Assembly: GCA_016710525.1 (NCBI GenBank)
Contig: JADJVQ010000008.1
Span: forward strand, 1 to 64,000
Length of the DNA: 64,000 bases
Source: Burkholderiaceae bacterium
GTDB taxonomy: Bacteria > Pseudomonadota > Gammaproteobacteria > Burkholderiales > Burkholderiaceae_E
Direction: 5' to 3'
Both the position numbers and the translations under genes were made by a program. Under the pieces are notes generated by a model. It was not told where the DNA came from. It saw only the letters and a list, made by a program, of their open reading frames with translations, and made no database searches. Position 1 is the stretch's first letter. Each line of letters starts with the position of its first letter. Positions 33,260 to 42,191 of the stretch are shown in pieces.

Positions 33260-34668
33260 CCGGCATCGGCGCATCGACCAGCGAGCACCGCACGGCGATG
33301 GTGGCGCGTGCCTGGCTGATCGGGGTCGCGCTGGCGCCGCCCCTGCTCGTGCTGCTGTTCGGCCTGCTGCTGCGGGCGTCGGCCGGCGGGACGCCGGGGC
33401 CGGCAGCCTTTGACCTGCTGCTGATTGCGCTCGGCGTGGCCGGTGCGCTGGGCGCGGTTCTGGCGATGCTGCTGTCGGTGCTGTTCGAGAGCCGCGCGCT
33501 TGCGCCGGTGCGCCGGATCCGTCTGACCCTGGCCGAGCTGTCGGCCGGGAATTTCGACGCGCGCTCTGGGCTGCGCGGCCAGCTGGCGTTCGAGCGCATG
33601 GGCCAGGACTTCGACGCGCTGCTCGACGACCGGGTTTCGGGTCTCGAGCGCGCGGCGCGCGACAGCGAGGAACTCAATGACTCGGTGATCGAGATCATGC
33701 AGGCGGTGGGCGAGATCGCCACTCGCAAGGATCTGACCGTGCGGGTGCCGATCACCGAGAACGTCACCGGCGCGATCGCCGATGCGCTCAATCTGCTGAC
33801 CGAAGAAACCCGGCGCGTGCTGATCAACGTGCGGGCCGTGTCGCAGAACGTGGCCGAGGCCACGATCGCCGTCAAGGGTCAGTCCGATACCGCCAGCAAG
33901 GCGGCGGCGCGAGAACAGCGTGAAGTCGAACTGGCGGCGCGCGAACTGGCGGCCGCGGCGAGCGCGCTCGATGCGATCGCCTCGCGGGCGCGCGCCAGCA
34001 ACGAAGCGGCCGAGCGTGCGGTGGGGGCCACCGCGCAGGCGATGAACACGGTGGCCGAAACGGTGCGCGGGGTGGCGCGATCGCGCGACCTGATCCGCGA
34101 GACCGAAAAGCGCATCAAGCGGTTGGGAGAGCGATCGCAGGAAATCGGCCAGGTGGTGAGCATCATCCAGGGCATCGCCGAGCGTACCGGCATCCTGGCC
34201 CTGAACGCCTCGATGCATGCGGCGGCTGCCGGCGAGGCCGGACGCAGCTTCGCCGTGGTTGCCGACGAGGTGAAACGGCTGTCCGAGTCGGCGCGCGAGT
34301 CGACATTCCAGATCGGCCGCCTGGTCACCGCCATCCAGACCGAGACCCATGACACCGTGATCGCGATGAACCACGCGATCGCCCAGGTCGTCGAAATCAG
34401 TCGCCTGGCCGACGCCTCGGGTCAGGAAATGCGCCGCACCCAGGACGAAACCGAGGCGCTCGCCGCCGATGTTCGCGACATCGCCCGGACCTCGTCCGAT
34501 CAGGCCAAGGTCGGGGTGGCGCTGCAGGAGCGCGCGCGCATCATCCAGGAGGCCAGCGGCGAAACCGCGCGCCAGCTCTCCCTTCAGGCCAACGAAACCT
34601 TGCGGCTGGTCGACAGCGCGCGCGCGCTGCTCGACGAGGTCAGCGTATTCAAGGTCAGCGATTCCTGA
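33256..34668 (+). CDS. pilJ: Methyl-accepting chemotaxis-type receptor, PilJ-like, without periplasmic sensor
   Basis: A 470-residue receptor from ATG 33256 (ATGA overlap with pilI). TM1 is about residues 19-40 and TM2 about 52-78, leaving only ~12 residues outside the membrane. Two HAMP-like segments follow (about 78-130 and 140-190), then the signalling hairpin with NASMHAAAAGEAGRSFAVVADEVKRLSES at its tip. In Pseudomonas PilJ a large periplasmic part senses pilin; that part is absent here. It would still control ChpA through PilI. Possible inputs are membrane state or partner proteins. Confidence 0.9.
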   Translation: MTGIGASTSEHRTAMVARAWLIGVALAPPLLVLLFGLLLRASAGGTPGPAAFDLLLIALGVAGALGAVLAMLLSVLFESRALAPVRRIRLTLAELSAGNFDARSGLRGQLAFERMGQDFDALLDDRVSGLERAARDSEELNDSVIEIMQAVGEIATRKDLTVRVPITENVTGAIADALNLLTEETRRVLINVRAVSQNVAEATIAVKGQSDTASKAAAREQREVELAARELAAAASALDAIASRARASNEAAERAVGATAQAMNTVAETVRGVARSRDLIRETEKRIKRLGERSQEIGQVVSIIQGIAERTGILALNASMHAAAAGEAGRSFAVVADEVKRLSESARESTFQIGRLVTAIQTETHDTVIAMNHAIAQVVEISRLADASGQEMRRTQDETEALAADVRDIARTSSDQAKVGVALQERARIIQEASGETARQLSLQANETLRLVDSARALLDEVSVFKVSDS

Positions 34669-34673
34669 GCCCA

Positions 34674-37600
34674 TGGCCGATACTTCCGAACAGGCCGCCC
34701 TGCAACTGGATCGGCTCAACCAGGCCGCGATCGCCCTGCTCGATCCCCTGATCGACCCGCAACTGGCCAACCAGCCCACTCTGCAGGCGCGCCGCCTGGG
34801 CGATGCGCTCACGGCCTGCGCCCAGTCGGCCGAGCGCGCGGGTGTCCGCGGGCTCAACTATCTCGTCACGCTGGCGGTGCCGCATCTGCACAAGCTGTCG
34901 GCTTCGCCGGACTGGCCACGGGCGCGCGAATTCCTCGAGATCTGGGTCGGTGATGTGGTTGCGTTCTGCGCCGGACACCTGGCGGCCGATGATGTCGACC
35001 CGCTGATGTCGGGCCTGCAGGATCTGCCCGAGTTCCCGGCCGTGCCGGCGCAGTTCATCACGCTGATCCGGCGCCGCCTGGCCCAGGATGCCGACGTGAT
35101 CGCTGCCCTGGCGGCCGCCGCGATGCCGGCGTCCCAGCCGCCCGGGCAGTCCGGTGACCCCCACCCGGATGGCATGGTCCGCGGGGCTCCGCAGCGCCCG
35201 CCCGACCCGGTGCCGGTGGCCCGAGACGAGCTCGAAATGCTCGCGCAGGCGCTCCAGGCGCTGGCCGACGAGTCGGGCGAGATGCTGGCCGAACTGGCGG
35301 CGCATGGGCGCCAGGCGCGCCCCGAACTCGAACGCGAGTGGCTCGAGGTGTATGCGGAGCGCCTGGACCACTGGTGCAACGCCGCCGGCTATGTGGGCGT
35401 GTCGCCCCTGGCCGAACTGGCCCGGCTGGCAGCCGACAGCATCGCGGTCTGGCTCGAGAGTGCCGATGACGCACCGCCCGGGGCACACGACCGTCTGGGC
35501 TGGCTGCCGGCGGCGCTCGCCGGATTCGTGCTCTCGCCGGACGACGAGACCGCCAGCCAGCTGTGCCTCGGGCTGGCCGATGCGCGCTGGCCGGTGAGCC
35601 TGGCCCGCGACCAGGTGGACGATGCCGTCGCGGCGATCACGCATCTGCGCCTGGTCGGTTCGCGCCAGGTCCAGGCGCTTCAATCGGAGATCACGCCGTC
35701 CGATCTTTCGCTGGCGATTCCGGCCGATGCCGACCCGCGCGTGCTGGACAACCTGCTGATCGAACTGCCGCCGCTGTCGGCACGCCTGTCCGAATCCGTC
35801 GTTCAGGTCCTGCAGGGCGAACCGCAGGCGCTGGCCGACGCGCAGCGCGCGGCGCACACGCTCAAGGGATCGGCGAATACCGTGGGCATCCGCGGCATAG
35901 CCACGCTGGCCCACCAGCTCGAGGACATGCTCGCGCTGCTGGCTCGACGCGCCGGCCGATCCAGGGGGCCGCGGCCGCCACCGCGCGCTGCTCGAAGAGG
36001 GCTGCGACTGCCTGGCCGAGATGAGCGAGGCGGTTGCCGGACAGGGGCCCGCGCCCGATGGTGCGCTCGACATCGCCCGGCGGATCGCCGACTGGGCCGC
36101 CCAGCTGGCTCGAGACGACGCGGCGGCCGGCGGCGCCGATGGGCCAGCCCCGCCCGAGCCCGAGCGTCCAGGCCCGCCGGCCCCCGACCGGCGCCCAGCC
36201 CCGGCCCCCCCGCCAGCTCGCCGCCCGCCCTTCGCGGCCGCCGGCCCGCCAGTCCCAGCGCCAGCCCCAGCCCGTCGCCCTCCCGCCCCCGGTTCCAGTC
36301 GCCCGCCAGCCATCGCCCGTCCGGCGCCGGTCGCGTTGCCGACCCAGTCGCCGCCCCCGGCCGATCGCTCCGTCCCCGCCGCCGGCCGATTCTCTCGCCC
36401 CGACCGGCGCTGCGACCCTGGCGCGCATCGAACCCGACAACGCCGCGCCCGCCGATCCCGAAGAACCGCTGCGTGTCTCAGCGCGGGTGCTCGACCGCAT
36501 GCTGGATCTGGCCGCCGAGGCGTCGATCCTGCTGGCCCAGGCGCAGGAGCAGCTCGCTCAGTTGCAGGAGACGCGCATCACGTTCCGGGTCGGCAGCGAA
36601 CGGCTGCAGGACCTCGCCAATGAGCTGGAGCGCGTTGTCGACCTGCGCAGCATCACCATCGATCGCGGCCAGCACGCGCCCCAATTCGATGCGCTGGAGC
36701 TGGACGAATACGACGATCTGCATACGGTCTCGCGCCGCATTGCCGAGTCCGGCGCCGACAGCAAGCTGCTCGATCGCCAGCTCGACCGGCAGGCGGCGGT
36801 GCTGGGCGACGCCATCAGCCAGCTCGAGCGAGTGCAGGGCGAGCTTCGCGAGACTGTCATGCAGTCGCGCATGGTGGCGGTCGCCACGATCGTTCCGCGA
36901 CTGCAGCGCGCCACGCGCCAGGCCGCCCGGATGGCGCAGCGCCGTGTCCAGCTCGACATCCAGGGCGACTCGACCGCGGTCGACGCCCAGCTGCTGCAGT
37001 CGTTGATCGACCCGTTGACCCATCTGCTGCGCAATGCGGTCGATCACGGCATCGAGGACGAGACCCAGCGGGTCCAGGCGGGCAAGCCGGCGGCGGGCCG
37101 CATCGAATTGGCGTTCGAGCACACCGGGCGCGAACTGCGCATCCGGTGCCAGGACGACGGGCGCGGGCTCGACGAGCCGGCGGTGCTGGCGCGTGCGATC
37201 GAACGCGGACTGATCGGCGCCGATGCCCGGCCCTCGCCGGCGCAGGTCGCGCGGCTCGTCCTCGCGCCGGGTTTCTCCACCCGCGACGCGGCCACCCAGC
37301 TGTCCGGACGGGGCATCGGGCTCGATGTCGTGCATCGGGTTGTCGCACGGCTGCGCGGCGCGCTCGACGTCCGTTCCGAGGCCGCCCGCGGACTGACCGT
37401 CGACATCACGTTGCCGATCGCGCTGGCCGGTCTGCCCGTGCTGGTGGCGCGCACGCCCACCCATGTGCTGGCCTTGTCGATTCGCCAGGTGGAGCACATC
37501 GTGCCCGGCGCCGGGGTGCTGCAAGGCGATGATGGCGAAGAACGCTTCGTGATGGAGCAGGGCGTGATGCCGGTACGCCGGCTCGATGCGCTGCTGGGCC

Positions 37601-38295
37601 TGCCCAGGGGCTGGTTCCAGGATGGCGGCCAGGCGCCCACCGTGGGCGCCGTCGCGAAACCGCGCGACGAAGTGGCGCTGCTGGTTCGGGGCAGCGATGG
37701 CGAACGTGTCGCCATCATCGCCCCCGAACTGTCCCAGACCCGGCGCGTGGTGGTGCGCCCGCTGCCGGCTTGGATGCCCGCGATCGCGGGGGTCGAGGGC
37801 GCCTGCGTGCTGGGAGACGGTTCAGCCGCGCCCGTGATCGACCTGCCGCAGCTGTTGGCCGGGGCCGGCCTGGTGCGTAACGATCTCATCGCGCCGTATC
37901 TGCCTGCCCAGCGTGCGCCGGTGTGCCTGGTGGTCGACGACTCGGTCAGCGTGCGCCGATCGATGGAGGCCTTCCTGCGCGACCTGGGATTCGAAGTCGA
38001 TTCGGCCGGCGATGGCCTGGAAGCGCTGGCGCGCCTGGCCCAGCGCGTGCCCGACCTGGCGATCGTCGATCTCGAGATGCCGCGCATGAACGGGGTCGAG
38101 CTGGCCAGCACGATGCGCCAGGATGTGCGCTTGTGCGAGGTGCCGATCATCATGATCACCTCTCGGGCATCCGAGAAGCACCGGCGCATGGCGGTCGACG
38201 CCGGTGTCGATGTGTTCCTCACCAAGCCGTATACCGAGGACGATCTCGCTTCGCAGATCCGTCGTTGCCTTGAACGCAAGGCCTTGCTGGGCTAG
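34674..38295 (+). CDS. chpA: ChpA-like hybrid histidine kinase, two frame breaks
   Basis: CheA-type hybrid kinase of ~1,200 residues. The N-terminal ~380 residues are helical. An HPt domain has phospho-accepting His in AAHTLKGSANTVG (35845-35890). The frame changes near 35950-35985 and again in the Pro/Ala linker near 36380-36410; each needs one base removed. The frame ending at 38295 then encodes the dimerisation helix, CheA-type ATPase (LRNAVDHGIED, DDGRGLDEP, GRGIGLDVV), a CheW-like domain and a C-terminal receiver (CLVVDDSVSVRR, LAIVDLEMP, FLTKPYTEDD). ATG 34674 follows pilJ by 5 bp. It is smaller than Pseudomonas ChpA, with one clear HPt domain. It phosphorylates PilG and PilH. Confidence 0.87.
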
Positions 38296-38339
38296 CATCG
38301 GTCGCAGGATCGCCACACCAGGCGGTCAAGGGAGGCCAG

Positions 38340-38804
38340 ATGCAGGTCAGCGAGATTTTGCGGGTGAAGGGCACGACGCTCTACACCACCACGCCCGACA
38401 CCATGTTGTCGGACTGCGTCGTCACGATGGCCGACCACGACATCGGTTCCCTGATCGTCATGGAAAGAGGCCAACTGGTGGGCATGCTCACGTTCCGGGA
38501 GGTGATCCGGGTGCTCGCCAAACGCCAGCTCGAGCACCGCACCGGACCCACGCCCCCGGTGGCGGAGATCGTCGTGCGCGACGTGATGAATCCCAAACCC
38601 ATCGTGGTGACCCCCGAGATGGATGTCAACGAGCTGCGCCGCTCGATGATCGACACTCATCAGCGCTACCTGCCGGTGATGGACAAAGACACGGTCATGG
38701 GTGTGATTTCGTTTCATGACGTGGCGCGTGCGGTGCTGGAAGAGCAAAGCTTCGAGAACCGCATGCTCAAGGCCTACATCCGCGACTGGCCGGCCGAGGG
38801 CTAA
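38340..38804 (+). CDS. CBS-domain protein
   Basis: A 154-residue protein made of two CBS domains (about residues 8-65 and 78-140): VSEILRVKGTTLYTTTPDTM with GSLIVMERGQLVGMLTFREV, then VRDVMNPKPIVVTPEMDVNE with RYLPVMDKDTVMGVISFHDV. Such pairs bind adenine nucleotides and usually regulate a partner protein. GGAGG lies just ahead of ATG 38340. It follows chpA by 44 bp on the same strand and may share its transcript, but no functional link to pili is shown. Confidence 0.92.
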   Translation: MQVSEILRVKGTTLYTTTPDTMLSDCVVTMADHDIGSLIVMERGQLVGMLTFREVIRVLAKRQLEHRTGPTPPVAEIVVRDVMNPKPIVVTPEMDVNELRRSMIDTHQRYLPVMDKDTVMGVISFHDVARAVLEEQSFENRMLKAYIRDWPAEG

Positions 38805-38815
38805 GGCTACCGGGC

Positions 38816-38825
38816 GGGGGGGGGG
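38816..38825 (+). repeat. Ten-base G tract upstream of surE
   Basis: A run of ten G residues preceded by GGGC and followed by CAGTCCCGGGGCGG. It sits 12 bases after the CBS-protein stop and ~110 bases before surE. Such a tract can vary in length and can form G-quadruplex-like structure in RNA or DNA. It is also a place where base calls are least reliable. Confidence 0.6.
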
Positions 38826-38921
38826 CAGTCCCGGGGCGGCCGCCGCGCGCAGCCGGGCGGGTGGGGCCGGGGCCGAGCCGAACCGGGGGACAGGGCGCAG
38901 GGGGCTTTGCTGGCGATTCGT

Positions 38922-38927
38922 TAGAAT
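38922..38927 (+). promoter_or_regulatory. -10-like TAGAAT for surE (leaderless start likely)
   Basis: TAGAAT ends seven bases before the surE ATG at 38935. Transcription would begin at or one base before the start codon. No Shine-Dalgarno sequence occurs between. A -35 match is not evident in the G-rich upstream DNA. Confidence 0.35.
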
Positions 38928-38934
38928 CCGCGCT

Positions 38935-39678
38935 ATGCGCATCCTTGTCAGCAACGACGACGGCTATTTCTCCCCAGGCATCGAAGCACTCGTGCAGGCC
39001 GTCGAGAGTTTTGCCGAGGTCACGGTGGTCGCGCCGGAGCGCGATCGCAGCGGCGCGTCCAATTCCCTGACGCTCACCCGGCCCCTGTCGGTGCGCAAGG
39101 CCGCCAATGGCTTCTTCTATATCGACGGCACCCCGACCGACTGCGTCCACGTGGCCGTCACCGGTCTGCTCGAGCACCGCCCGGACCTGATCATCTCCGG
39201 CATCAACGATGGCGCCAACATGGGCGACGACACCATTTACTCGGGCACGGTCGCCGCGGCCATGGAGGGTTATCTGCTGGGCGTGCCGTCCATTGCGTTT
39301 TCGCTGGCCCAGCGCGGCCATGCCCACCTCGACGTGGCCGCGCGGCGGGCGGGGGAACTGGTCCGGCGACTGGCCGCGCGCCTGATCGCGCAGCCGATGC
39401 TGCTCAACGTCAATTTTCCGGCGCTGCCCGACGAGCAGATCCGCGGCGTCGAAGTCACTCGCCTGGGCAAGCGGCATCATGCCGAACCGGTGGTGCGCGC
39501 CACCAATCCGCGCGGCGAAACCATCTATTGGATCGGCCCGGCGGGCAGCGCGCGCGATGCCGGCCCCGGCACCGATTTCCATGCGGTCGCGCAGGGCTGG
39601 GTCAGCGTGACGCCGCTCGATGTCGATCTGACCGGCGTCCAGTGCCTGGCACCTGTTCGCGACTGGTTGGCGCAGTGA
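38935..39678 (+). CDS. surE: 5'/3'-nucleotidase SurE
   Basis: A 247-residue nucleotidase. MRILVSNDDGYFSPGI (metal-binding Asp pair), APERDRSGASNSLTLTRPL, GTPTDCVHVA, ISGINDGANMGDDTIYSGTVAAAMEG and NVNFP are diagnostic. It dephosphorylates nucleoside monophosphates and short polyphosphates and supports stress survival. Its stop overlaps the GTG start of pcm (GTGA), as in the common surE-pcm-nlpD order. ATG 38935 is the family start. Confidence 0.96.
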   Translation: MRILVSNDDGYFSPGIEALVQAVESFAEVTVVAPERDRSGASNSLTLTRPLSVRKAANGFFYIDGTPTDCVHVAVTGLLEHRPDLIISGINDGANMGDDTIYSGTVAAAMEGYLLGVPSIAFSLAQRGHAHLDVAARRAGELVRRLAARLIAQPMLLNVNFPALPDEQIRGVEVTRLGKRHHAEPVVRATNPRGETIYWIGPAGSARDAGPGTDFHAVAQGWVSVTPLDVDLTGVQCLAPVRDWLAQ

Positions 39679-40433
39679 AGTACCCCAAGCCGGTTCGCGG
39701 TGCGCCCTCGGCCTGGACGCCGGTGTCGCGCTCGTCGCGAACCCGCCCGCCGGTGGCGCCGGCCCCGCCAGGCGGTCTGGGTCTGGCCTCCGAAAGCGCG
39801 CGCTCGCGCATGGTGGACTCGCTGCGTGCGTCCGGCATCCGCGACAGCGCCGTACTGGGCGCGATGCAGCGTGTGCCCAGGCATCTGTTCGTCGAGCCGG
39901 CGCTGGCCAGTCGCGCCTATGAAGACGTTGCGTTGCCGATCGGCCACGGCCAGACCATCTCGCGCCCCAGCACCGTCGCGCGGATGCTCGAAACCGTGAT
40001 GGCGTCGTTGCCGTACGCGCGTCGCGCGCAGTCCAAGGCGCTCGAGATCGGCACCGGGTGCGGCTACCAGGCCGCGCTGATGGCCGAACTGTTCGGCGAG
40101 GTGGTGTCGATCGAGCGCGTGCGCGGACTGCATGATGTTGCGCGCGAGAACCTGCGCCCGATGCGCCTGGCCAATCTGCGCCTGATGTTCGGCGATGGCC
40201 GGCTGGGCGCGCCGCAGTCGGCCCCGTTCGATGCGATCATCGTCGCTGCGGCTGGCGACCGGATTCCCGACGACCTGCTCACCCAGATGAATTTGTCTGC
40301 GCGCCTGCTCGCCCCGGTCGGTGACGGCGTCCGCCAGGCGCTGCATCTGGTCGAGCGGACCGCGCAGCAGGGTTGGGAGCTCACCGTGCTCGACGCGGCA
40401 CGTTTTGTCCCCCTGCGCAACGGCACCACATGA
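39675..40433 (+). CDS. pcm: Protein-L-isoaspartate O-methyltransferase
   Basis: A 252-residue enzyme from GTG 39675, overlapping the surE stop. The N-terminal ~35 residues are Pro/Arg-rich and variable; the PCMT domain follows: VPRHLFVEPALASRAYEDVA, the GHGQTISRPS loop, SAM motif I LEIGTGCGYQAA, and FDAIIVAAAGDRIP. It repairs isoaspartyl residues in aged proteins using S-adenosylmethionine. Its stop overlaps the nlpD ATG. Length is slightly above the usual ~210-220 because of the N-terminal extension. Confidence 0.94.
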   Translation: MKYPKPVRGAPSAWTPVSRSSRTRPPVAPAPPGGLGLASESARSRMVDSLRASGIRDSAVLGAMQRVPRHLFVEPALASRAYEDVALPIGHGQTISRPSTVARMLETVMASLPYARRAQSKALEIGTGCGYQAALMAELFGEVVSIERVRGLHDVARENLRPMRLANLRLMFGDGRLGAPQSAPFDAIIVAAAGDRIPDDLLTQMNLSARLLAPVGDGVRQALHLVERTAQQGWELTVLDAARFVPLRNGTT

Positions 40434-41397
40434 AGGCAGTACCGGTGATGACATCGATCATGCATTTGCGCGTGCGGCGCGCGGGGCCCTCGGGGGCGCT
40501 CCTCGCCGCAGTCCTTCTGCTGGGCGCCTGCACCGCGAATCCGCCGGCCCCCGTCGAGAATCGCACCCGGGCGCCCGCAGCGCGGCCGCCTGCGGCGGCT
40601 GTCGTGCCGAGCGCGCCGCGTGCCGATCGTGCCGTCCGGCAGCGCCCCGAGCGTGTCCGAATCGAGCAGTGCGGTCCCGGGGCCGGTCGAGCGCGGCGCG
40701 GCCCAGACCGCTCCGGTGCGCTCCAGCGGCGTCGAAGTGCGCCCGCTGGGCGCGCCGGGCGCCGGGTCTGCCGCCAGTCCCGGCACCGGTGCGCCCGCGC
40801 CTGCGCCGGTGCCGTCGGTCACGATCAAGCGCGAACCCCAGGGCCGCAAGCGGCCGTATTCCGAGGCACAGCTGGCCGATTTGAAGGCAGCCGACGCCCT
40901 GGCCCGCGCCGAAGCCGCGAACCGCACCGAAGCTGCGCCGCGACCGGAATCCGGCGCGGCCGCACCGCCCGCAACCGCCGGTCGCCCCGGCCCCGCCGGT
41001 TGCCGCGGTGCCCGGTGCCCGCACCGAGGTGCCCGGCGAATTCGCGTGGCCGGCCAAGGGCAAGGTCATCCAGGGATTCGGCGAAGCGCGCAGCACAGGC
41101 ATCGCGATCGCAGCCGCACCTGGCGATCCGGTCAGCGCCGCCGCCGACGGCAAGGTGATCTTCAGCGGCCAGGGGCCGCGAGGCTATGGCAACCTGATCA
41201 TCGTCAAGCACGATGCCGACACGCTGTCGGTCTACGCCCATAGCCGCACACTGCTGGTCAAGGAAGGCCAGAGCGTGCGCAAGGGCCAGAAGATCGCCGA
41301 AGCCGGCGACAGCGGCGCCGACAAGCCCAAGCTGCTGTTCGAAATCCGCAAGGGTGGCAAGCCGGTCGATCCCCTGAAACTGCTGCCTTCCAAATAG
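40430..41397 (+). CDS. nlpD: NlpD-like lipoprotein with degenerate LytM domain, two frame breaks
   Basis: From ATG 40430 the N-terminus is a lipoprotein signal (GALLAAVLLLGAC lipobox). The coding frame shifts near 40600-40625 and again near 40970-41000, each time by one extra base, across a Pro/Ala-rich region. The C-terminal M23/LytM domain (41030-41397: FAWPAKGKVIQGFG, AAADGKVIFSGQGPRGYGN, VYAHS, LLFEIRKGGKPVDPLKLLP) is clear. Catalytic His/Asp positions are replaced (TGIAIA, LLFE), as in amidase-activating NlpD/EnvC proteins, so it should activate a cell-wall amidase at division rather than cut itself. I see no LysM repeat, which NlpD normally has. Confidence 0.82.
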
Positions 41398-41403
41398 CGC
41401 CCG

Positions 41404-42191
41404 ATGCCACCCGTCCTGGTGTTCGACCTTGAAACCGTGCCAGACGTCGCCGGCCTTCGGCGCGTCTGGTCGATGCCCGATTCACTGACCGATGCCGAGG
41501 TCGCGCAGGCGGCTTTCGATCGCCGGCGCGAAAAGACCGGCCATGAGTTCCTGCCTCTGCATCTGCAACGCGTGGTCGCGGTGGGCTGTCTGTTCCGGGA
41601 CGGCGACACCGTCCGGGTGAAGTGCCTGGGTGGCCTGGACGATGACGAAGCGAAGCTGATCGGCGACTTCTTTCGGGTGATCGAGCGCTACACGCCGACG
41701 CTGGTGTCCTGGAACGGCAGCGGCTTCGATCTGCCGGTGCTCCACTACCGCAGTCTGGTGCATGGCATCCAGGCGTCGCGCTACTGGGACCTGGGCGATG
41801 ACGACCGCGACTTCCGCTACAACAACTACATCAGCCGCTATCACCATCGGCACACCGACCTGATGGACCTCCTTGCGCTGTACAACGGCCGATCCAATGC
41901 GCCGCTGGACGAACTGGCCCGCCTGTGCGGGTTTCCGGGCAAGCTGGGCATGGACGGCTCGCAGGTCTGGCCGGCCTACCGCGATGGCAAGCTGGCCGAA
42001 ATCCGCGACTACTGCGAGACCGATGTCGCCAACACCTGGCTCATGTACTGCCGCTTCCAGCTGATGCGCGGCGTGTTTTCGCCCGAGCAGTTCGACCACG
42101 AAGTCGACCTGCTGCGCAGCACGCTGGCCGGCAGCCCGGAGCGCACTGGCGCGAGTACCTGGCAGCCTGGCCACAGGCGGCCCGGACATGA
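41404..42191 (+). CDS. PolB-like 3'-5' exonuclease (DEDD superfamily), frame broken near the 3' end
   Basis: About 262 residues. VFDLETVPD carries the first Asp-Glu pair, SWNGSGFDLPVL the second Asp, and DYCETDVANTWLMY the last acidic residues, matching the predicted PolB-like exonuclease family. The frame runs past the natural end to 42285. Removing this needs one extra base near 42144, after which the protein ends HWREYLAAWPQAART with a TGA overlapping the rlmD start (ATGA at 42188). It would degrade DNA or RNA 3' ends; substrate unknown. It starts 6 bp after nlpD. Confidence 0.87.

Noticed and set aside
38716..38934. An N-terminal extension of SurE upstream of 38935
   Set aside because: The extended frame reads through the CBS gene end and the poly-G region; SurE proteins begin with the MRILVSNDDG segment encoded at 38935.
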